This document shows, piece after piece, positions 32,917 through 44,187 of a stretch of 64,000 nucleotides of DNA (its first letter is position 1; the number at the start of each line of letters is the position of its first letter). A model generated the notes under the pieces. It was not told where the DNA came from, ran no database searches, and saw nothing but the letters and a program-made list of their open reading frames with translations. This DNA is from Micromonospora parva. GTDB lineage: Bacteria; Actinomycetota; Actinomycetes; Mycobacteriales; Micromonosporaceae. The stretch spans positions 62,001-126,000 of the forward strand of contig NZ_JNZS01000016.1 of assembly GCF_000718515.1 (NCBI RefSeq). Reading direction: 5' to 3'. A program made the position numbers and the translations under genes.

Positions 32917-33846
32917 TCAGAGCGGGTCCACCCCGGGCGGGAGCTCGTCGCGGTCGATGGCCGACTGAATGTAGTCGAGCAGGATGCGGCGCAGCTCCCG
33001 GCCGGCGTGGGTGGGTACGACGTCACGGCGGCGGGCCACCGCGATGGTCCGCCGCACCCCGGGCGGGGCGAGCGGGGTGATCCGCACGCCCGGTCGGCGC
33101 GCCAGCACGATGCCGGGCACGAGCGCGATGCCGAGCCCCGCCTCGACGAAGCTGAGCACGGCGTCCATCTCGCCGCCGTCCACCGCGAAGCTCGGTTCGA
33201 AGCCCGCCTCCCGGCAGGCCTGGATGGTCGCGTCGCGCAGGTCGTACCCCTCCCGGAACATCACCATCGGCTGGTCCCGAAGGTCGGTGATGCGCAGCTC
33301 GCCCGTCGCCGAGGCGGTCGGCACCTCGTCCACCGAGGCCACCACCAGGCTCTCCCGCAGGATCGGGTCGACCCGCAGACCCGGGTCGGCGCCCTGCGAC
33401 GGCATGATGATCAGCGCCAGGTCCAGATCCCCGCGCAGCAGGTCACGGACGAGGTCCTGGGAGCCGCCCTCCTCGACGCGCAGGTCGACCGTGGGGTGCG
33501 CGTCGCGGAACCGGCGCAGCACCGGCGGGGCGAGCGAGGTGGCCAGGCTGGGGGTGGCCCCGAGCCGGACCCGGCCCCGGCGCAGCCCGACCAGCTCCTG
33601 GACCTCCCGGGTCGCCGTCTCCACGTCGGCGAGGATGCGGGTGGCCAACGGCAGCAGCACCTCACCCGCCGCGGTGAGCGCGATGTTGCCCCTTACCCGC
33701 TCGAACAGGGGCGCCCCGAGGTCGGCCTCCAGAGCGTGAATTTGCTTACTGAGAGAAGGCTGAGTGATGCCGACCAGGTCGGCGGCTTGGGTGAAATGTC
33801 GTACTTCGGCCACCGCGACGAAGTACCGGAGCTGATGGAGCTGCAT
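32917..33846 (-). CDS. LysR-family transcriptional regulator
   Basis: 309 residues. The N-terminal helix-turn-helix is MQLHQLRYFVAVAEVRHFTQAADLVGITQPSLSKQI region (1-60), followed by the two-lobed effector-binding domain (about 90-300). The subgroup looks OxyR/CynR-like, but I see no convincing redox cysteine pair. Divergent from sdhCAB with a T-N11-A palindrome between them, so the probable target is the sdh operon and its own gene. Convergent with hrpA, separated by only six bases. Confidence 0.94.
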   Translation of the reverse strand: MQLHQLRYFVAVAEVRHFTQAADLVGITQPSLSKQIHALEADLGAPLFERVRGNIALTAAGEVLLPLATRILADVETATREVQELVGLRRGRVRLGATPSLATSLAPPVLRRFRDAHPTVDLRVEEGGSQDLVRDLLRGDLDLALIIMPSQGADPGLRVDPILRESLVVASVDEVPTASATGELRITDLRDQPMVMFREGYDLRDATIQACREAGFEPSFAVDGGEMDAVLSFVEAGLGIALVPGIVLARRPGVRITPLAPPGVRRTIAVARRRDVVPTHAGRELRRILLDYIQSAIDRDELPPGVDPL

Positions 33847-33850
33847 CTAC

Positions 33851-33865
33851 ATAGCCTACGGCTAT
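33851..33865. promoter_or_regulatory. LysR-type binding site (T-N11-A)
   Basis: ATAGCC-TAC-GGCTAT is a perfect palindrome with 6-bp arms and fits T-N11-A (T33852, A33864). It lies 4 bases upstream of the lysR start and 22 bases before the sdh -35, the expected place for an autoregulator and activator. Confidence 0.7.
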
Positions 33866-33886
33866 CAACGCTGCGAGTTTGATGCA

Positions 33887-33916
33887 TTGGACGACTGATC
33901 GAAGTGCTCCTAGCGT
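33887..33916 (+). promoter_or_regulatory. Promoter of sdhCAB
   Basis: TTGGAC (33887-33892) and TAGCGT (33911-33916) with an 18-base spacer. The predicted start of transcription is at or next to the GTG at 33924, in frame with sdhC, and no Shine-Dalgarno precedes either candidate start. Confidence 0.6.
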
Positions 33917-33929
33917 CGGTCTCGTGGTA

Positions 33930-34613
33930 ATGACGAAAACTCGGTCGCCCATCCGCTCGAACGTCGGCCTCAAGGCCGTCATGGCGGTGACGGGCATCCT
34001 GCTGGTGCTCTTCCTCATCGCCCACATGCTGGGGAACCTGAAGGTGTTCACGGGGGAAACCTCGTTCGACCACTACGCGCACTGGCTGCGCGACATCGGC
34101 AAGCCACTGCTGCCCGGCGTCTGGTTCCTGTGGATCCTGCGCACCGTGCTGGTGGTGGCGGTCGTCGCCCACATCGTGGCCGCCACCGTGCTGGCCCGGC
34201 GGGCCCGCGCCGCCCGCCCGGTCAAGTACGCCCACCGCAAGAAGGTCAACGGCAGCTACGCCGCGCGCACGATGCGCTGGGGCGGCGTGATCATCCTGCT
34301 CTTCGTGATCTACCACCTCCTGGACCTGACCACCGGCACGCTGAACCCGGTCGGCAACGAGAGCAAGCCGTACGGCAACGTCGTCGCCGACTTCGCGCCG
34401 GAGCGCTGGTACGTCACGCTCTTCTACACGCTCGCCATCGTCACGGTGGGCTTCCACCTGCGCCACGGCGCGTTCAGCGCGTTCCGCAGCCTCGGCCAGC
34501 AGACGCCGCGCGGCGAGCGGCGGGCGCGTACCGCAGCTCTGGTCTTCGCCGTGCTGCTCTGCGCCGGGTACCTGGTGGTCCCGTTCGCCGTACTCACCGG
34601 ATTGGTGTCCTGA
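33930..34613 (+). CDS. sdhC: Succinate dehydrogenase cytochrome b subunit
   Basis: 227 residues from the ATG at 33930; a GTG six bases earlier (33924) fits a leaderless transcript better. Five transmembrane segments, the single-subunit cytochrome b558-type anchor. Candidate haem ligands are the histidines in [30 protein letters not shown] and VGFHLRHG. This form anchors SdhA/SdhB to the membrane and passes electrons to menaquinone. First gene of sdhCAB; the sdhA ATG follows one base after its stop. Confidence 0.95.
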   Translation: MTKTRSPIRSNVGLKAVMAVTGILLVLFLIAHMLGNLKVFTGETSFDHYAHWLRDIGKPLLPGVWFLWILRTVLVVAVVAHIVAATVLARRARAARPVKYAHRKKVNGSYAARTMRWGGVIILLFVIYHLLDLTTGTLNPVGNESKPYGNVVADFAPERWYVTLFYTLAIVTVGFHLRHGAFSAFRSLGQQTPRGERRARTAALVFAVLLCAGYLVVPFAVLTGLVS

Positions 34614-34614
34614 C

Positions 34615-36548
<1,934 letters not shown>

Positions 36549-36552
<4 letters not shown>

Positions 36553-37313
36553 ACCTGACCCTGCGCATCTGGCGCCAGAAGGGCCCTGAGGACAAGGGTC
36601 GGATGGTGACCTACCCGGTCGACGACGTGTCCCCGGACATGTCGTTCCTGGAGATGCTCGACGTGCTCAACGAGCGGCTGATCCTCTCCGGCGAGGACCC
36701 GGTGGCGTTCGACCACGACTGCCGCGAGGGCATCTGCGGCATGTGCGGCCTGATGATCAACGGTGACGCGCACGGGCCGCAGCGCGGCACCACCGCGTGC
36801 CAGCTGCACATGCGGCAGTTCAAGGACGGCGAGACGATCGACATCGAGCCGTGGCGGGCCAGCGCCTTCCCGGTCGTCAAGGACCTGGTGGTCAACCGCA
36901 GCGCCTTCGACAGGATCATCGCGGCTGGCGGCTACGTCACCGCGCCGACCGGCAGCGCGCCCGAGGCCCACTCCACCCCGGTGGCCAAGGCCAACGCCGA
37001 CGCCGCCTTCGAGTCGGCGGCCTGCATCGGCTGCGGCGCGTGCGTGGCCGCCTGCCCGAACGGCTCCGGCATGCTCTTCACCGCCGCCAAGCTCACTCAG
37101 CTCTCGCTGCTGCCGCAGGGCCAGCCCGAGCGGTACACCCGGGTGATCGGCATGGTCGACGCGCACGACGAGGCCGGCTTCGGCGGCTGCACCAACGCCG
37201 GCGAATGCACCCCGGCCTGCCCGAAGGGCATCCCGCTGGACACCATCGGCCGCCTCAACCGCGACTACCTCACGGCCACCGCCAAGGGCGCCAACAACAC
37301 CCCCGGTTCCTGA
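36549..37313 (+). CDS. sdhB: Succinate dehydrogenase iron-sulfur subunit
   Basis: 254 residues, GTG start overlapping the sdhA stop. The three clusters are visible: [2Fe-2S] C58, C63, C66 and C84; [4Fe-4S] around C159, C162, C165; and the third cluster around C169, C214, C220 and C224. It passes electrons from the SdhA flavin to the cytochrome. A strong hairpin follows the stop, ending the operon. Confidence 0.97.
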
Positions 37314-37333
37314 GGGTCCAGCCCCGTACCGAA

Positions 37334-37382
37334 CGCCCGACCGCCGTACCCCACGCTCTTTCCGGGGTACGGCGGTCGGGCG
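37334..37382 (+). terminator. Terminator of sdhCAB
   Basis: Perfect 19-bp stem (37334-37352 and 37364-37382) with an 11-base loop, 20 bases after the sdhB stop. No T-tract, as is common for terminators in high-GC actinomycetes. Confidence 0.85.
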
Positions 37383-37411
37383 GGCTCTGGGCGGGCTCAC
37401 TCTCGGTCGTT

Positions 37412-37492
37412 GGTTGCGGTGGGGCTGGGGCGGCCGTCCCCGGCTCCGGGCGGTCAGGCTTGATCCCTCCGCCGGGGACGGCCGCCCCAGCC
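37412..37492. repeat. Arm A of a long inverted repeat, with internal hairpin
   Basis: 37412-37468 is nearly identical to the reverse complement of 37823-37883 over about 57 bases (a few 1-2-base indels and a substitution). In addition 37423-37443 and 37472-37492 form a perfect 21-bp stem with a 28-base loop. Confidence 0.8.
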
Positions 37493-37523
37493 TGACCCCG
37501 GTCGCGGCCCGTCCGCATCGCAT

Positions 37524-37598
37524 GATCCACTCGCGTTTCAGGAAATCGGCCGGTTACCGCACGCCGGATACCGCGATTTCAAGAAACCCGAGTGGATC
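37524..37598. repeat. Palindromic intergenic repeat, family R copy 3
   Basis: Outer arms GATCCACTCG (37524-37533) and its complement (37589-37598), with inner GAAATCGG...CGATTTC. Related to copies at 12144 and 14525. Confidence 0.75.
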
Positions 37599-37822
37599 CA
37601 CCCGATCTCGGCCCAGCTGACCCCGACACCACCACGACAAAGGGGTCAAGACGGACGAGCCGCCACTCAAGGACCCGCGCACACCCGGGTGACCCCCGCC
37701 CGGGTGACCTTCGGAGGTGCGGCATCGAGCGGCAGCAACCGGTGTCAGGGCTCACGGACCTCCGCAGGAACGCACAGACGGACGCCCATCAGCGAGGCCT
37801 GGGGGGCGACCGTCACCGGCGT

Positions 37823-37883
37823 AGGGATCAAGCCTGACCGCCCGAAGCCGGGGACGGCCGCCCCCCAGGCCCCCACCGCAACC
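37823..37883. repeat. Arm B of a long inverted repeat
   Basis: Reverse-complement partner of arm A (37412-37468), about 355 bases away. The shared part runs from AGGGATCAAGCCTGACCG to ACCGCAACC. Confidence 0.8.
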
Positions 37884-38046
37884 ACCACCAACCCGAGGGG
37901 AATGGTCACCCCGGGCCCCACCCCAACCACCGCGAACCCCGAGGCAGACCAGGCCCGGAAGGCAGGAATCCGGGACGGACGGCCGGTTCAAGTGCCCGAG
38001 CCCGGGTAGCAGTCCTCTCAGGCAGCGTGGAGAGGGGACGAGGGAC

Positions 38047-39231
38047 ATGAAGGCACTCACCTGGCAGGGCAAGCGGGACGTACGGGTCGAGGAGGTCCCG
38101 GACCCTCGGATCGAGGAGCCGACCGACGCGATCGTGAAGATCACCTCGACCGCTATCTGCGGTTCCGACCTGCACCTGTACGAGGTGCTCGGGCCGTACC
38201 TGAAGCCCGGTGACATCCTGGGCCACGAGCCGATGGGCATCGTCGAGGAGGTCGGGCCGGAGGTGACCGGGCTCAAGCCCGGCGACCGGGTGGTGGTGCC
38301 GTTCAACATCGCCTGCGGCAGTTGCTGGATGTGTTCGCGCCAGCTCTACGCCCAGTGCGAGACCACCCAGGTCACCAGCGAGGGCAAGGGCGCGGCCCTG
38401 TTCGGCTACACCTCGCTCTACGGTTCGGTGCCGGGCGGGCAGGCCGAGTACCTGCGCGTCCCGCAGGCCCACTTCGGGCCGATCAAGATCCCGCAGACCG
38501 GCGCCGACGAGCGGTACCTCTACCTGTCCGACATCCTGCCGACCGCCTGGCAGGCGGTGAAGTACGCGGACACCCCACCGGGTGGCACCCTGGCCGTCTT
38601 CGGGTTGGGTCCGGTCGGGCAGTTCTGCGCACGGATCGGCCGCCACCTCGGCGCGGGCCGGGTGATCGGGCTGGACCTGGTGCCCGAGCGGCTGGAACTG
38701 GCCCGCCGGCACGGCATCGAGGTGCTCGACGTCAGCGAGCTGTCCGACGTGCCGGGCGCGCTGATCGACCTGGTCGACGGCCGCGGCCCGGATGCGGTGA
38801 TCGACGCGGTGGGTATGGAGGCGCACGGTTCGCCAATGGGCAAGCTGGCCCAGACGGCCGCCGGGCTGCTGCCGGACAAGGTGGCCCAGACGATGACCGA
38901 CCGGGCGGGGGTGGACCGACTCTCCGTCCTGCACGCCGCGCTCAAGGCGGTACGCCGCGGTGGGACGGTGTCGATCTCCGGGGTGTACGGCGGTGAGGCG
39001 GACCCGATGCCGCTGATGGAGATGTTCGACCGGGGTGTCCAGCTGCGGATGGGGCAGTGTCACGTGCGCCGGTGGACCGACGAGATCCTGCCGCTGCTCG
39101 CCGGCGACGACGACCCGCTGGGCGTGGAGGACCTGCGTACCCACCGGGTGCCGCTGGCCCGGGCGCCGCAGGCGTACGAGATGTTCCAGAAGAAGGAGGA
39201 CGGCTGCATCAAGGTCGTGCTCGCACCATGA
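38047..39231 (+). CDS. Zinc-dependent alcohol dehydrogenase (formaldehyde-dehydrogenase-like group)
   Basis: 394 residues, MDR superfamily. Catalytic-zinc ligands are Cys39 in AICGSDLHLY and His61/Glu62 in GHEPMG; structural-zinc cysteines appear in ACGSCWMCSRQLYAQC. Rossmann motif VFGLGPVGQFCA. The long DLRTHRVPLARAPQAYEMF end and the insertion after FGYTSLYG match the glutathione-independent formaldehyde dehydrogenase-like group often annotated as threonine or sorbitol dehydrogenase-like. Substrate uncertain. GAGGGAC precedes the ATG. An SDR gene follows 16 bases later, likely co-transcribed. Confidence 0.92.
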   Translation: MKALTWQGKRDVRVEEVPDPRIEEPTDAIVKITSTAICGSDLHLYEVLGPYLKPGDILGHEPMGIVEEVGPEVTGLKPGDRVVVPFNIACGSCWMCSRQLYAQCETTQVTSEGKGAALFGYTSLYGSVPGGQAEYLRVPQAHFGPIKIPQTGADERYLYLSDILPTAWQAVKYADTPPGGTLAVFGLGPVGQFCARIGRHLGAGRVIGLDLVPERLELARRHGIEVLDVSELSDVPGALIDLVDGRGPDAVIDAVGMEAHGSPMGKLAQTAAGLLPDKVAQTMTDRAGVDRLSVLHAALKAVRRGGTVSISGVYGGEADPMPLMEMFDRGVQLRMGQCHVRRWTDEILPLLAGDDDPLGVEDLRTHRVPLARAPQAYEMFQKKEDGCIKVVLAP

Positions 39232-39247
39232 GGGCGAGGGGTGCGCC

Positions 39248-40177
39248 GTGAGCCGGGTGGTCGTGATCGTTGGTGGGAGCAGCGGGATCGGCCGGGCGAC
39301 GGCGCGGGCGTTCGCCGAGCGCGGCGACCGCCTGGTCCTCGCTGCCCGCGCCGCCACGACCCTGGCCGAGGTACGCGCCGAGTGCGCCGAGGCCGAGGTG
39401 CTGACCGTGCCGACCGACGTGACCGAGCCGGACGCGCTGGACACGCTCGCGGGCGCGGCGGTCGAGCGTTTCGGCCGCATCGACGTGTGGGTGCACACGG
39501 CGGCGGTGATGGCCTACGGGCGCTTCGACGAGCTGCCGGAACAGGTCTTCGACCAGGTGGTGCGGACCGACCTGCTCGGCGCGGCGGCCTCGGTGCGGGT
39601 GGCGTTGCGGCACTTTCGGGTCGCCGGGGCCGGCACGGTGATCCTCACCGGGTCGGTTCTCGGGCACATCACCGCGCCGTACATGAGCGCGTACGTGACG
39701 AGCAAGTGGGGGTTGCAGGGTCTCGTCCGGGCGGTGCAGCAGGAGTTGCGCGACCGCCCGGCGATCCGGCTGTGCCTGGTCAACCCGGGCAGCGTGGACA
39801 CTCCCGTGTACCAGCAGGCGGCCAACTACCTGGGCCGGATCGGGCGGCCACCCGCGCCGATCGCCCGGCCGCAGCGGGTGGCGCGGGCCATCGTGGACTG
39901 TGTGGACCGGCCCCGCCGGGAGGTGTCGGTGGGCCGGCTCAACGTGGTGCTGCGCGCCGGTTTCACCGTACTGCCGGGGGTTTATGACGTGTTGGTCGGA
40001 CCGTTGATGCGGGCGGCGGGGCTCAGCGGACGCCCGGTCGCCGCGCACGACGGCTCGGTCTTCGCGCCGAACCCGGCCGGCGAGGCGGTGCACGGTGGTC
40101 ACCTTCCCGACCTGCGGCAACTCGTGTTCGGACCGGTTGGCGCGGTGGGCGCCGCGCTGCGCCGGCGGCTCGGCTGA
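39248..40177 (+). CDS. SDR-family oxidoreductase
   Basis: 309 residues from the GTG at 39248, with GAGG 7 bases upstream. Cofactor motif GGSSGIG (about 9-15), active-site Ser in ILTGSVLGH and Tyr/Lys in YVTSKWG are intact. The C-terminal part (after about 230) is an extension with a hydrophobic stretch (VVLRAGFTVLPGVYDVLVGPLM) seen in the membrane-associated actinobacterial SDRs paired with zinc alcohol dehydrogenases. Predicted NAD(P)-dependent reductase; substrate unknown. Confidence 0.92.
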   Translation: MSRVVVIVGGSSGIGRATARAFAERGDRLVLAARAATTLAEVRAECAEAEVLTVPTDVTEPDALDTLAGAAVERFGRIDVWVHTAAVMAYGRFDELPEQVFDQVVRTDLLGAAASVRVALRHFRVAGAGTVILTGSVLGHITAPYMSAYVTSKWGLQGLVRAVQQELRDRPAIRLCLVNPGSVDTPVYQQAANYLGRIGRPPAPIARPQRVARAIVDCVDRPRREVSVGRLNVVLRAGFTVLPGVYDVLVGPLMRAAGLSGRPVAAHDGSVFAPNPAGEAVHGGHLPDLRQLVFGPVGAVGAALRRRLG

Positions 40178-40278
40178 GCCACTCAGGACGATCCGGGGGC
40201 GTCGTGTATCGATCAACTCGCATAGGGTGGTGGGCCAGCAAGCGCTCTGGCGCACCACGATCGGGGAGACGATTCATC

Positions 40279-41283
40279 ATGCGACTGAACCGCAGAACGG
40301 CACTCGGCCTGGGCACCGTGGCCACCGTCGGCACGGTGCTGGGCGCCGCCGCCCCGGCGAGCGCCGCCGAGGCCACCGAGACGTCGCCGACCACCCCCGC
40401 TCGGGCCGCCCGACGGGTCGCCGCCGTCTTCACCAAGCACAGCACCGAGGCCGGTGGCAACTGGCAGGCGTACGTCAGCGTCGCCGACCCGGCCGGTGCG
40501 CCGGTGGTCGCGGTGCAGGCCGACGCGGACCGGCGGATCGAGGCGTACAGCGTCAACAAGATCGCGGTCGCCACGGCGGTGCTCGACAAGGTCGACCGAG
40601 GGCTGCTCACCCTGGACCAGCAGGTCGAGGTGAGCGCGGCGATCGTCGTACCGGGCGGTGACGGCATCTTCAGCCTCGACGGCGCGTACCCGAGCCGGGT
40701 GACCATCGGGCACGTGCTGGCCAACCTGCTGACCGTCTCGGACGACACGGCGGTGCGGCTGTGCGGCCTGGTCGCCCCGGCCGCCGAGATCAACTCCATC
40801 CTGGTCGCCAAGGGCTTCCCGAACACCCAGGTCGAGCCGGTGGCCAACCCGAACCGGTTCTTCCTCGGCACCAGCACCCCGCGCGAGACGCACGACCTGC
40901 TGCGCGCCCTGGTCGCCGGCACGCTGCTCTCCCCCGCCTCGACGACGTACCTGTTGGGCCTGCTGCGCTCCCCGGTGGCGTTCACCGACGGCATCCGGCG
41001 CACGATGTCCTCCGACGAGCGAGCCCGGGTCGCCACCAAGGCCGGCTGGTTCGCCGACGCCCGGCACGAGGCCGGGGTGATCTTCGACCGTTCCGGTGCG
41101 GCGGTGCTCACCTACGCGCTCTTCGCCGACGGGCAGGCCAACCCGGAGGACTTCGGCGCGACCCACCCGGCGGTGCAGGCCCGGGCCGCCATGGGCCCCA
41201 AGTTCCTGGCCGCGGTGGACCGGATCGCCGGCGTGGGGACCACGTTCCGGATCACCGCCCGACGCCCCAGCAACGGCGGCTGA
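40279..41283 (+). CDS. Exported beta-lactamase-like serine hydrolase
   Basis: 334 residues. The N-terminal RLNRRTALGLGTVATVG looks like a Tat signal, cleaved after about residue 29 (APASAA). The fold is class A beta-lactamase: SVNK (Ser91, Lys94), SDD (154-156, usually SDN), EPVAN (186-190, matching ExxLN) and KAG (254-256, usually KTG). These deviations leave antibiotic hydrolysis uncertain; it may be a penicillin-interacting or other amidase/esterase. GGGGAGA lies upstream of the ATG, with a possible TAGGGT -10 box at 40223-40228. A terminator follows directly. Confidence 0.85.
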   Translation: MRLNRRTALGLGTVATVGTVLGAAAPASAAEATETSPTTPARAARRVAAVFTKHSTEAGGNWQAYVSVADPAGAPVVAVQADADRRIEAYSVNKIAVATAVLDKVDRGLLTLDQQVEVSAAIVVPGGDGIFSLDGAYPSRVTIGHVLANLLTVSDDTAVRLCGLVAPAAEINSILVAKGFPNTQVEPVANPNRFFLGTSTPRETHDLLRALVAGTLLSPASTTYLLGLLRSPVAFTDGIRRTMSSDERARVATKAGWFADARHEAGVIFDRSGAAVLTYALFADGQANPEDFGATHPAVQARAAMGPKFLAAVDRIAGVGTTFRITARRPSNGG

Positions 41284-41290
41284 CGCCATC

Positions 41291-41324
41291 CCGGGTCGGT
41301 CGCCACCGTCGGCGACCGACCCGG
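41291..41324 (+). terminator. Terminator after the beta-lactamase-like gene
   Basis: Perfect 14-bp stem (41291-41304 and 41311-41324) with a 6-base loop, 8 bases after the stop. Confidence 0.85.
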
Positions 41325-41395
41325 CGTGGCGACCGCCGGGGCACGGGTCGGTTCGGGTGACTACCGTGTAGGGCGGACACGTCGGAGGGACGGCA

Positions 41396-42538
41396 ATGGC
41401 ACGAGCGCGGAGCACGGACATCGAACGGTCGCTCGGGCGGCGGATGCGCGGCGCGGCTGGGCTGGCCGCGCTGGCCGGCCTGGCCTGGGTCGCCCGGGAT
41501 GTGCCGGCGGCGCTCGGCGGCCGGCTCAGCGGGGCCCGCGCCGAACGGGCGGCCCGCTCGCCCCAGTTCCGCGACGGCACCTTCCACAACCAGGCCGGCA
41601 CCCGCACGATGGTCGCCGAGCCGGGCCGCAACCTGGTCCGCGAGCTGATCTTCGGTAAGCAGAAGCGGCGCCCGACCACACCGGTGCCGCTGCTGCGGCC
41701 CGGCACGACGGACGCCGCCGACGCGGCCGACGAGCTGAACATCGTCTGGTACGGGCACGCCTCGACGCTGATCGAGATCGAGGGCCGGCGGGTGCTGCTC
41801 GACCCGGTGTGGAGCGACAGGTGCTCCCCGTCTCCTCTGGTCGGCCCGCGCCGGCTGCACGAGCCACCGGTCGGCATCGACGAGCTGCCCCCGCTGGACG
41901 CCATCCTGATCTCCCACGACCACTACGACCACCTCGACATGGCCACCGTGCGGGCGCTGCTCGCCGGGCAGTCCGCGCCGTTCCTGGTACCGCTCGGCGT
42001 GGGCGCGCACCTGGACCGCTGGGGCGTACCCGCCGAGCGGATCATCGAGCTGGACTGGTCCGAGTCGCACCAGGTCGCCGGCCTGGAGATCACCGCGACG
42101 GCCGCCCAGCACTTCTCCGGCCGTGGGCTGCGCCGCGACGGCACCCTCTGGAGTTCCTGGGTGGTGGCCGGGGCCCGCCGCAAGGTCTTCTACACCGGCG
42201 ACTCCGGTTACTTCGCCGGGTACGCGGAGATCGGCGCCGAGCACGGGCCGTTCGACGTGACGCTGATGCAGATCGGCGCGTACGACCGGGCGTGGCCGAC
42301 GATCCACATGTTCCCGGAGGAGGCGGTGAACGCCCACCTCGACCTGCGTGGCGGGCTGTTCGTGCCGGTGCACTGGGCGACGTTCAACCTGGCGCTGCAC
42401 GACTGGTCCGAGCCGGTCGACCGGTTGTGGGCCGAGGCGAAAGCCCGCGACGTGCGACTCGCCGTGCCCCGCCCCGGCGAGCGGGTGGTGGTCGACGAAC
42501 CGCCCGCCGTCGACGGCTGGTGGCAGGCCATCGCCTGA
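41396..42538 (+). CDS. MBL-fold metallo-hydrolase (NAPE-PLD/RomA-like)
   Basis: 380 residues. An N-terminal hydrophobic segment (about 19-35) suggests membrane anchoring. The metallo-beta-lactamase core has WYGHASTLIEIEG, LLDPVWSDRCSP...GPRRLHEPP, the dinuclear metal motif SHDHYDHLD (His174, His176, Asp178, His179), and FYTGDSGYF. This matches the N-acyl-phosphatidylethanolamine phospholipase D-like/RomA group. The actual substrate in actinomycetes is unknown; membrane lipids are a reasonable guess. GGAGGG precedes the ATG. Confidence 0.92.
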   Translation: MARARSTDIERSLGRRMRGAAGLAALAGLAWVARDVPAALGGRLSGARAERAARSPQFRDGTFHNQAGTRTMVAEPGRNLVRELIFGKQKRRPTTPVPLLRPGTTDAADAADELNIVWYGHASTLIEIEGRRVLLDPVWSDRCSPSPLVGPRRLHEPPVGIDELPPLDAILISHDHYDHLDMATVRALLAGQSAPFLVPLGVGAHLDRWGVPAERIIELDWSESHQVAGLEITATAAQHFSGRGLRRDGTLWSSWVVAGARRKVFYTGDSGYFAGYAEIGAEHGPFDVTLMQIGAYDRAWPTIHMFPEEAVNAHLDLRGGLFVPVHWATFNLALHDWSEPVDRLWAEAKARDVRLAVPRPGERVVVDEPPAVDGWWQAIA

Positions 42539-42551
42539 GCGGTCAGGTCGG

Positions 42552-44063
42552 TCAGAGCACGAACGCGTCGGTCCAGAGCGCGCCGGACCGGCCGGAGAGG
42601 GCGTCCAGCATGGCCACCGCCTGACCGTCGGTGAGCTGCGCGACGAAATCGACGATGGCCCGGCCCCGGGCCCGACCGATCCGGTCCGGGGTACGCGGGT
42701 GCAGCTCGGCCTCGGCCAACTCGACCAGGTCGTGCAGCCGGCGGGGCAGCCGGGATTCCTCCTCCGGGTCGAGCAGCCACTCCCAGAGGGCCTCGACCAG
42801 GGTGCCCAGCAGCCGGGCCTGACCGCGCTGGTGCAGGGCGAGGTCCGGGCGGGCCAGCACGAACCGGTGGTGCACGAACTTGAGCACCTGCACTTCGTGC
42901 CACTGCGCGCAGCCGAGCAGCACGTACCCGGAGCGCACCGACGGCTGATCGGTGACGGTGATCGCCTCGACGAAGCGGGTGGACCAGCGGGCGGAGAAAC
43001 GCGCCACGTACTGCTCGGCCTCGATCGAGCCGTCGAACGGCATCGCGAGCAGCCCGTCGACCAGCTCCTCGCGGACGTGCTCGACGGCGGCGGCGAACGC
43101 GTCGTCGTCGGCGATCCAGGCGTCCTTGCGGTGCAGTTGTCGACGCAACCGCTCGATCGCCGCCCCGGGTCGCCGCGCCGACGTGGCCAACGCCGCGTCG
43201 GTGATCGCCCGGAAGTGCCCGCTCTCGCGCTGCCAGGCCATCAACTCGGCGGAGACCGACCCCTGCTGGAGCACACCGACCCGGTAGAAGTCCTCCACGT
43301 CGTGGATGGCGTACGCGATGTCGTCGGCGGTGTCCATCACGGACGCCTCCACCGTCTGCTGCCAGTCCGGGATGCGGCCGGCGAACGGCTCCCGGGCCTG
43401 CCGCAGGTCGTCCAGCTCGGTGCGGTACGCGCCGAACTTCGACGAGCCGCTGTCCGGGTCGTCCGGCGGAGGGGTGGCTCCGCGCGGCGGCGGATCCATC
43501 GTGCGCGGGTGCGGGTCGGGGTGGTCCAGCCGGGTCCACGGGTACTTCAGCATCGCCGCGCGGACCGCCGCCGTCAGGTCCAGCCCGGTGGTGGCCGCGC
43601 CCCGGATCTCGGTGCTGGTGACGATCCGGTACGACTGCGCGTTGCCCTCGAACCCGTCGGAGAGGCCGAGGCGCTGACGGGCCAGCCGGTCCAGCACCCG
43701 CTCCCCCAGGTGCCCGAACGGTGGGTGGCCGAGGTCGTGGGCGAGCGCCGCCGCCTCCACCACGTCGGGGTCGAGGCCGCCGAGCTTGTCCAGCAGGTCA
43801 CGCCACCGCTCGTCGGCCGTCAGCCGCTCGGCGATGGCCCGGGCCACCTGGGCGACCTTGAGGCTGTGGGTGAGCCGGTTGTGCACCAGCAGCCCGGAGC
43901 CGACCGGGCTGATCACCTGGGTGACACCGCCGAGGCGGGCGAAGAACGGCGAGCCGACGATCCGGTCCCGGTCGGCGCGGAACGGGTTGGCCGCGAGGTC
44001 GCCGAGGGCCCGGGCGCTGCCGCCGAAGAGCCGCCGGGCGCGCGGCTCCGCAGCAGATTCCAT
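42552..44063 (-). CDS. dgt: dNTP triphosphohydrolase (dGTPase)
   Basis: 503 residues from the ATG at 44063; an in-frame GTG at 44072 is possible. HD-domain motifs: [10 protein letters not shown] (His66), [13 protein letters not shown] (His109, Asp110), then a variable region with a Pro/Asp-rich insert ([17 protein letters not shown]) and [11 protein letters not shown]. It releases triphosphate from dNTPs, controlling nucleotide pools. Convergent with the MBL gene and divergent from tex. Confidence 0.94.
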   Translation of the reverse strand: MESAAEPRARRLFGGSARALGDLAANPFRADRDRIVGSPFFARLGGVTQVISPVGSGLLVHNRLTHSLKVAQVARAIAERLTADERWRDLLDKLGGLDPDVVEAAALAHDLGHPPFGHLGERVLDRLARQRLGLSDGFEGNAQSYRIVTSTEIRGAATTGLDLTAAVRAAMLKYPWTRLDHPDPHPRTMDPPPRGATPPPDDPDSGSSKFGAYRTELDDLRQAREPFAGRIPDWQQTVEASVMDTADDIAYAIHDVEDFYRVGVLQQGSVSAELMAWQRESGHFRAITDAALATSARRPGAAIERLRRQLHRKDAWIADDDAFAAAVEHVREELVDGLLAMPFDGSIEAEQYVARFSARWSTRFVEAITVTDQPSVRSGYVLLGCAQWHEVQVLKFVHHRFVLARPDLALHQRGQARLLGTLVEALWEWLLDPEEESRLPRRLHDLVELAEAELHPRTPDRIGRARGRAIVDFVAQLTDGQAVAMLDALSGRSGALWTDAFVL

Positions 44064-44187
44064 GATCGCCACGCTAGCGCAGGCCCGCCGGGACCGCCGC
44101 CGGTCACCCCGGCCAGCCGCGACGACAGCTGTCGGGGCCGCCCGGCAGAATGCAGGCGGTACCCACTCCCGAAGGCGGATCGAGATC

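Larger units (their letters stand above)
37314..38046. other. Repeat-rich intergenic region
   Basis: 733 bases without a credible gene; the open frames here have Thr/Pro-rich, unpatterned products. In order it contains the sdhB terminator, arm A of a long inverted repeat which itself folds into a 21-bp hairpin, a family R palindrome, arm B of the long inverted repeat, and the Shine-Dalgarno of the next gene. Confidence 0.7.

Noticed and set aside
37689..38009. 106-codon frame in the repeat-rich intergenic region
   Set aside because: Thr/Pro/Gly-rich translation runs through the inverted-repeat arm B and resembles no protein.
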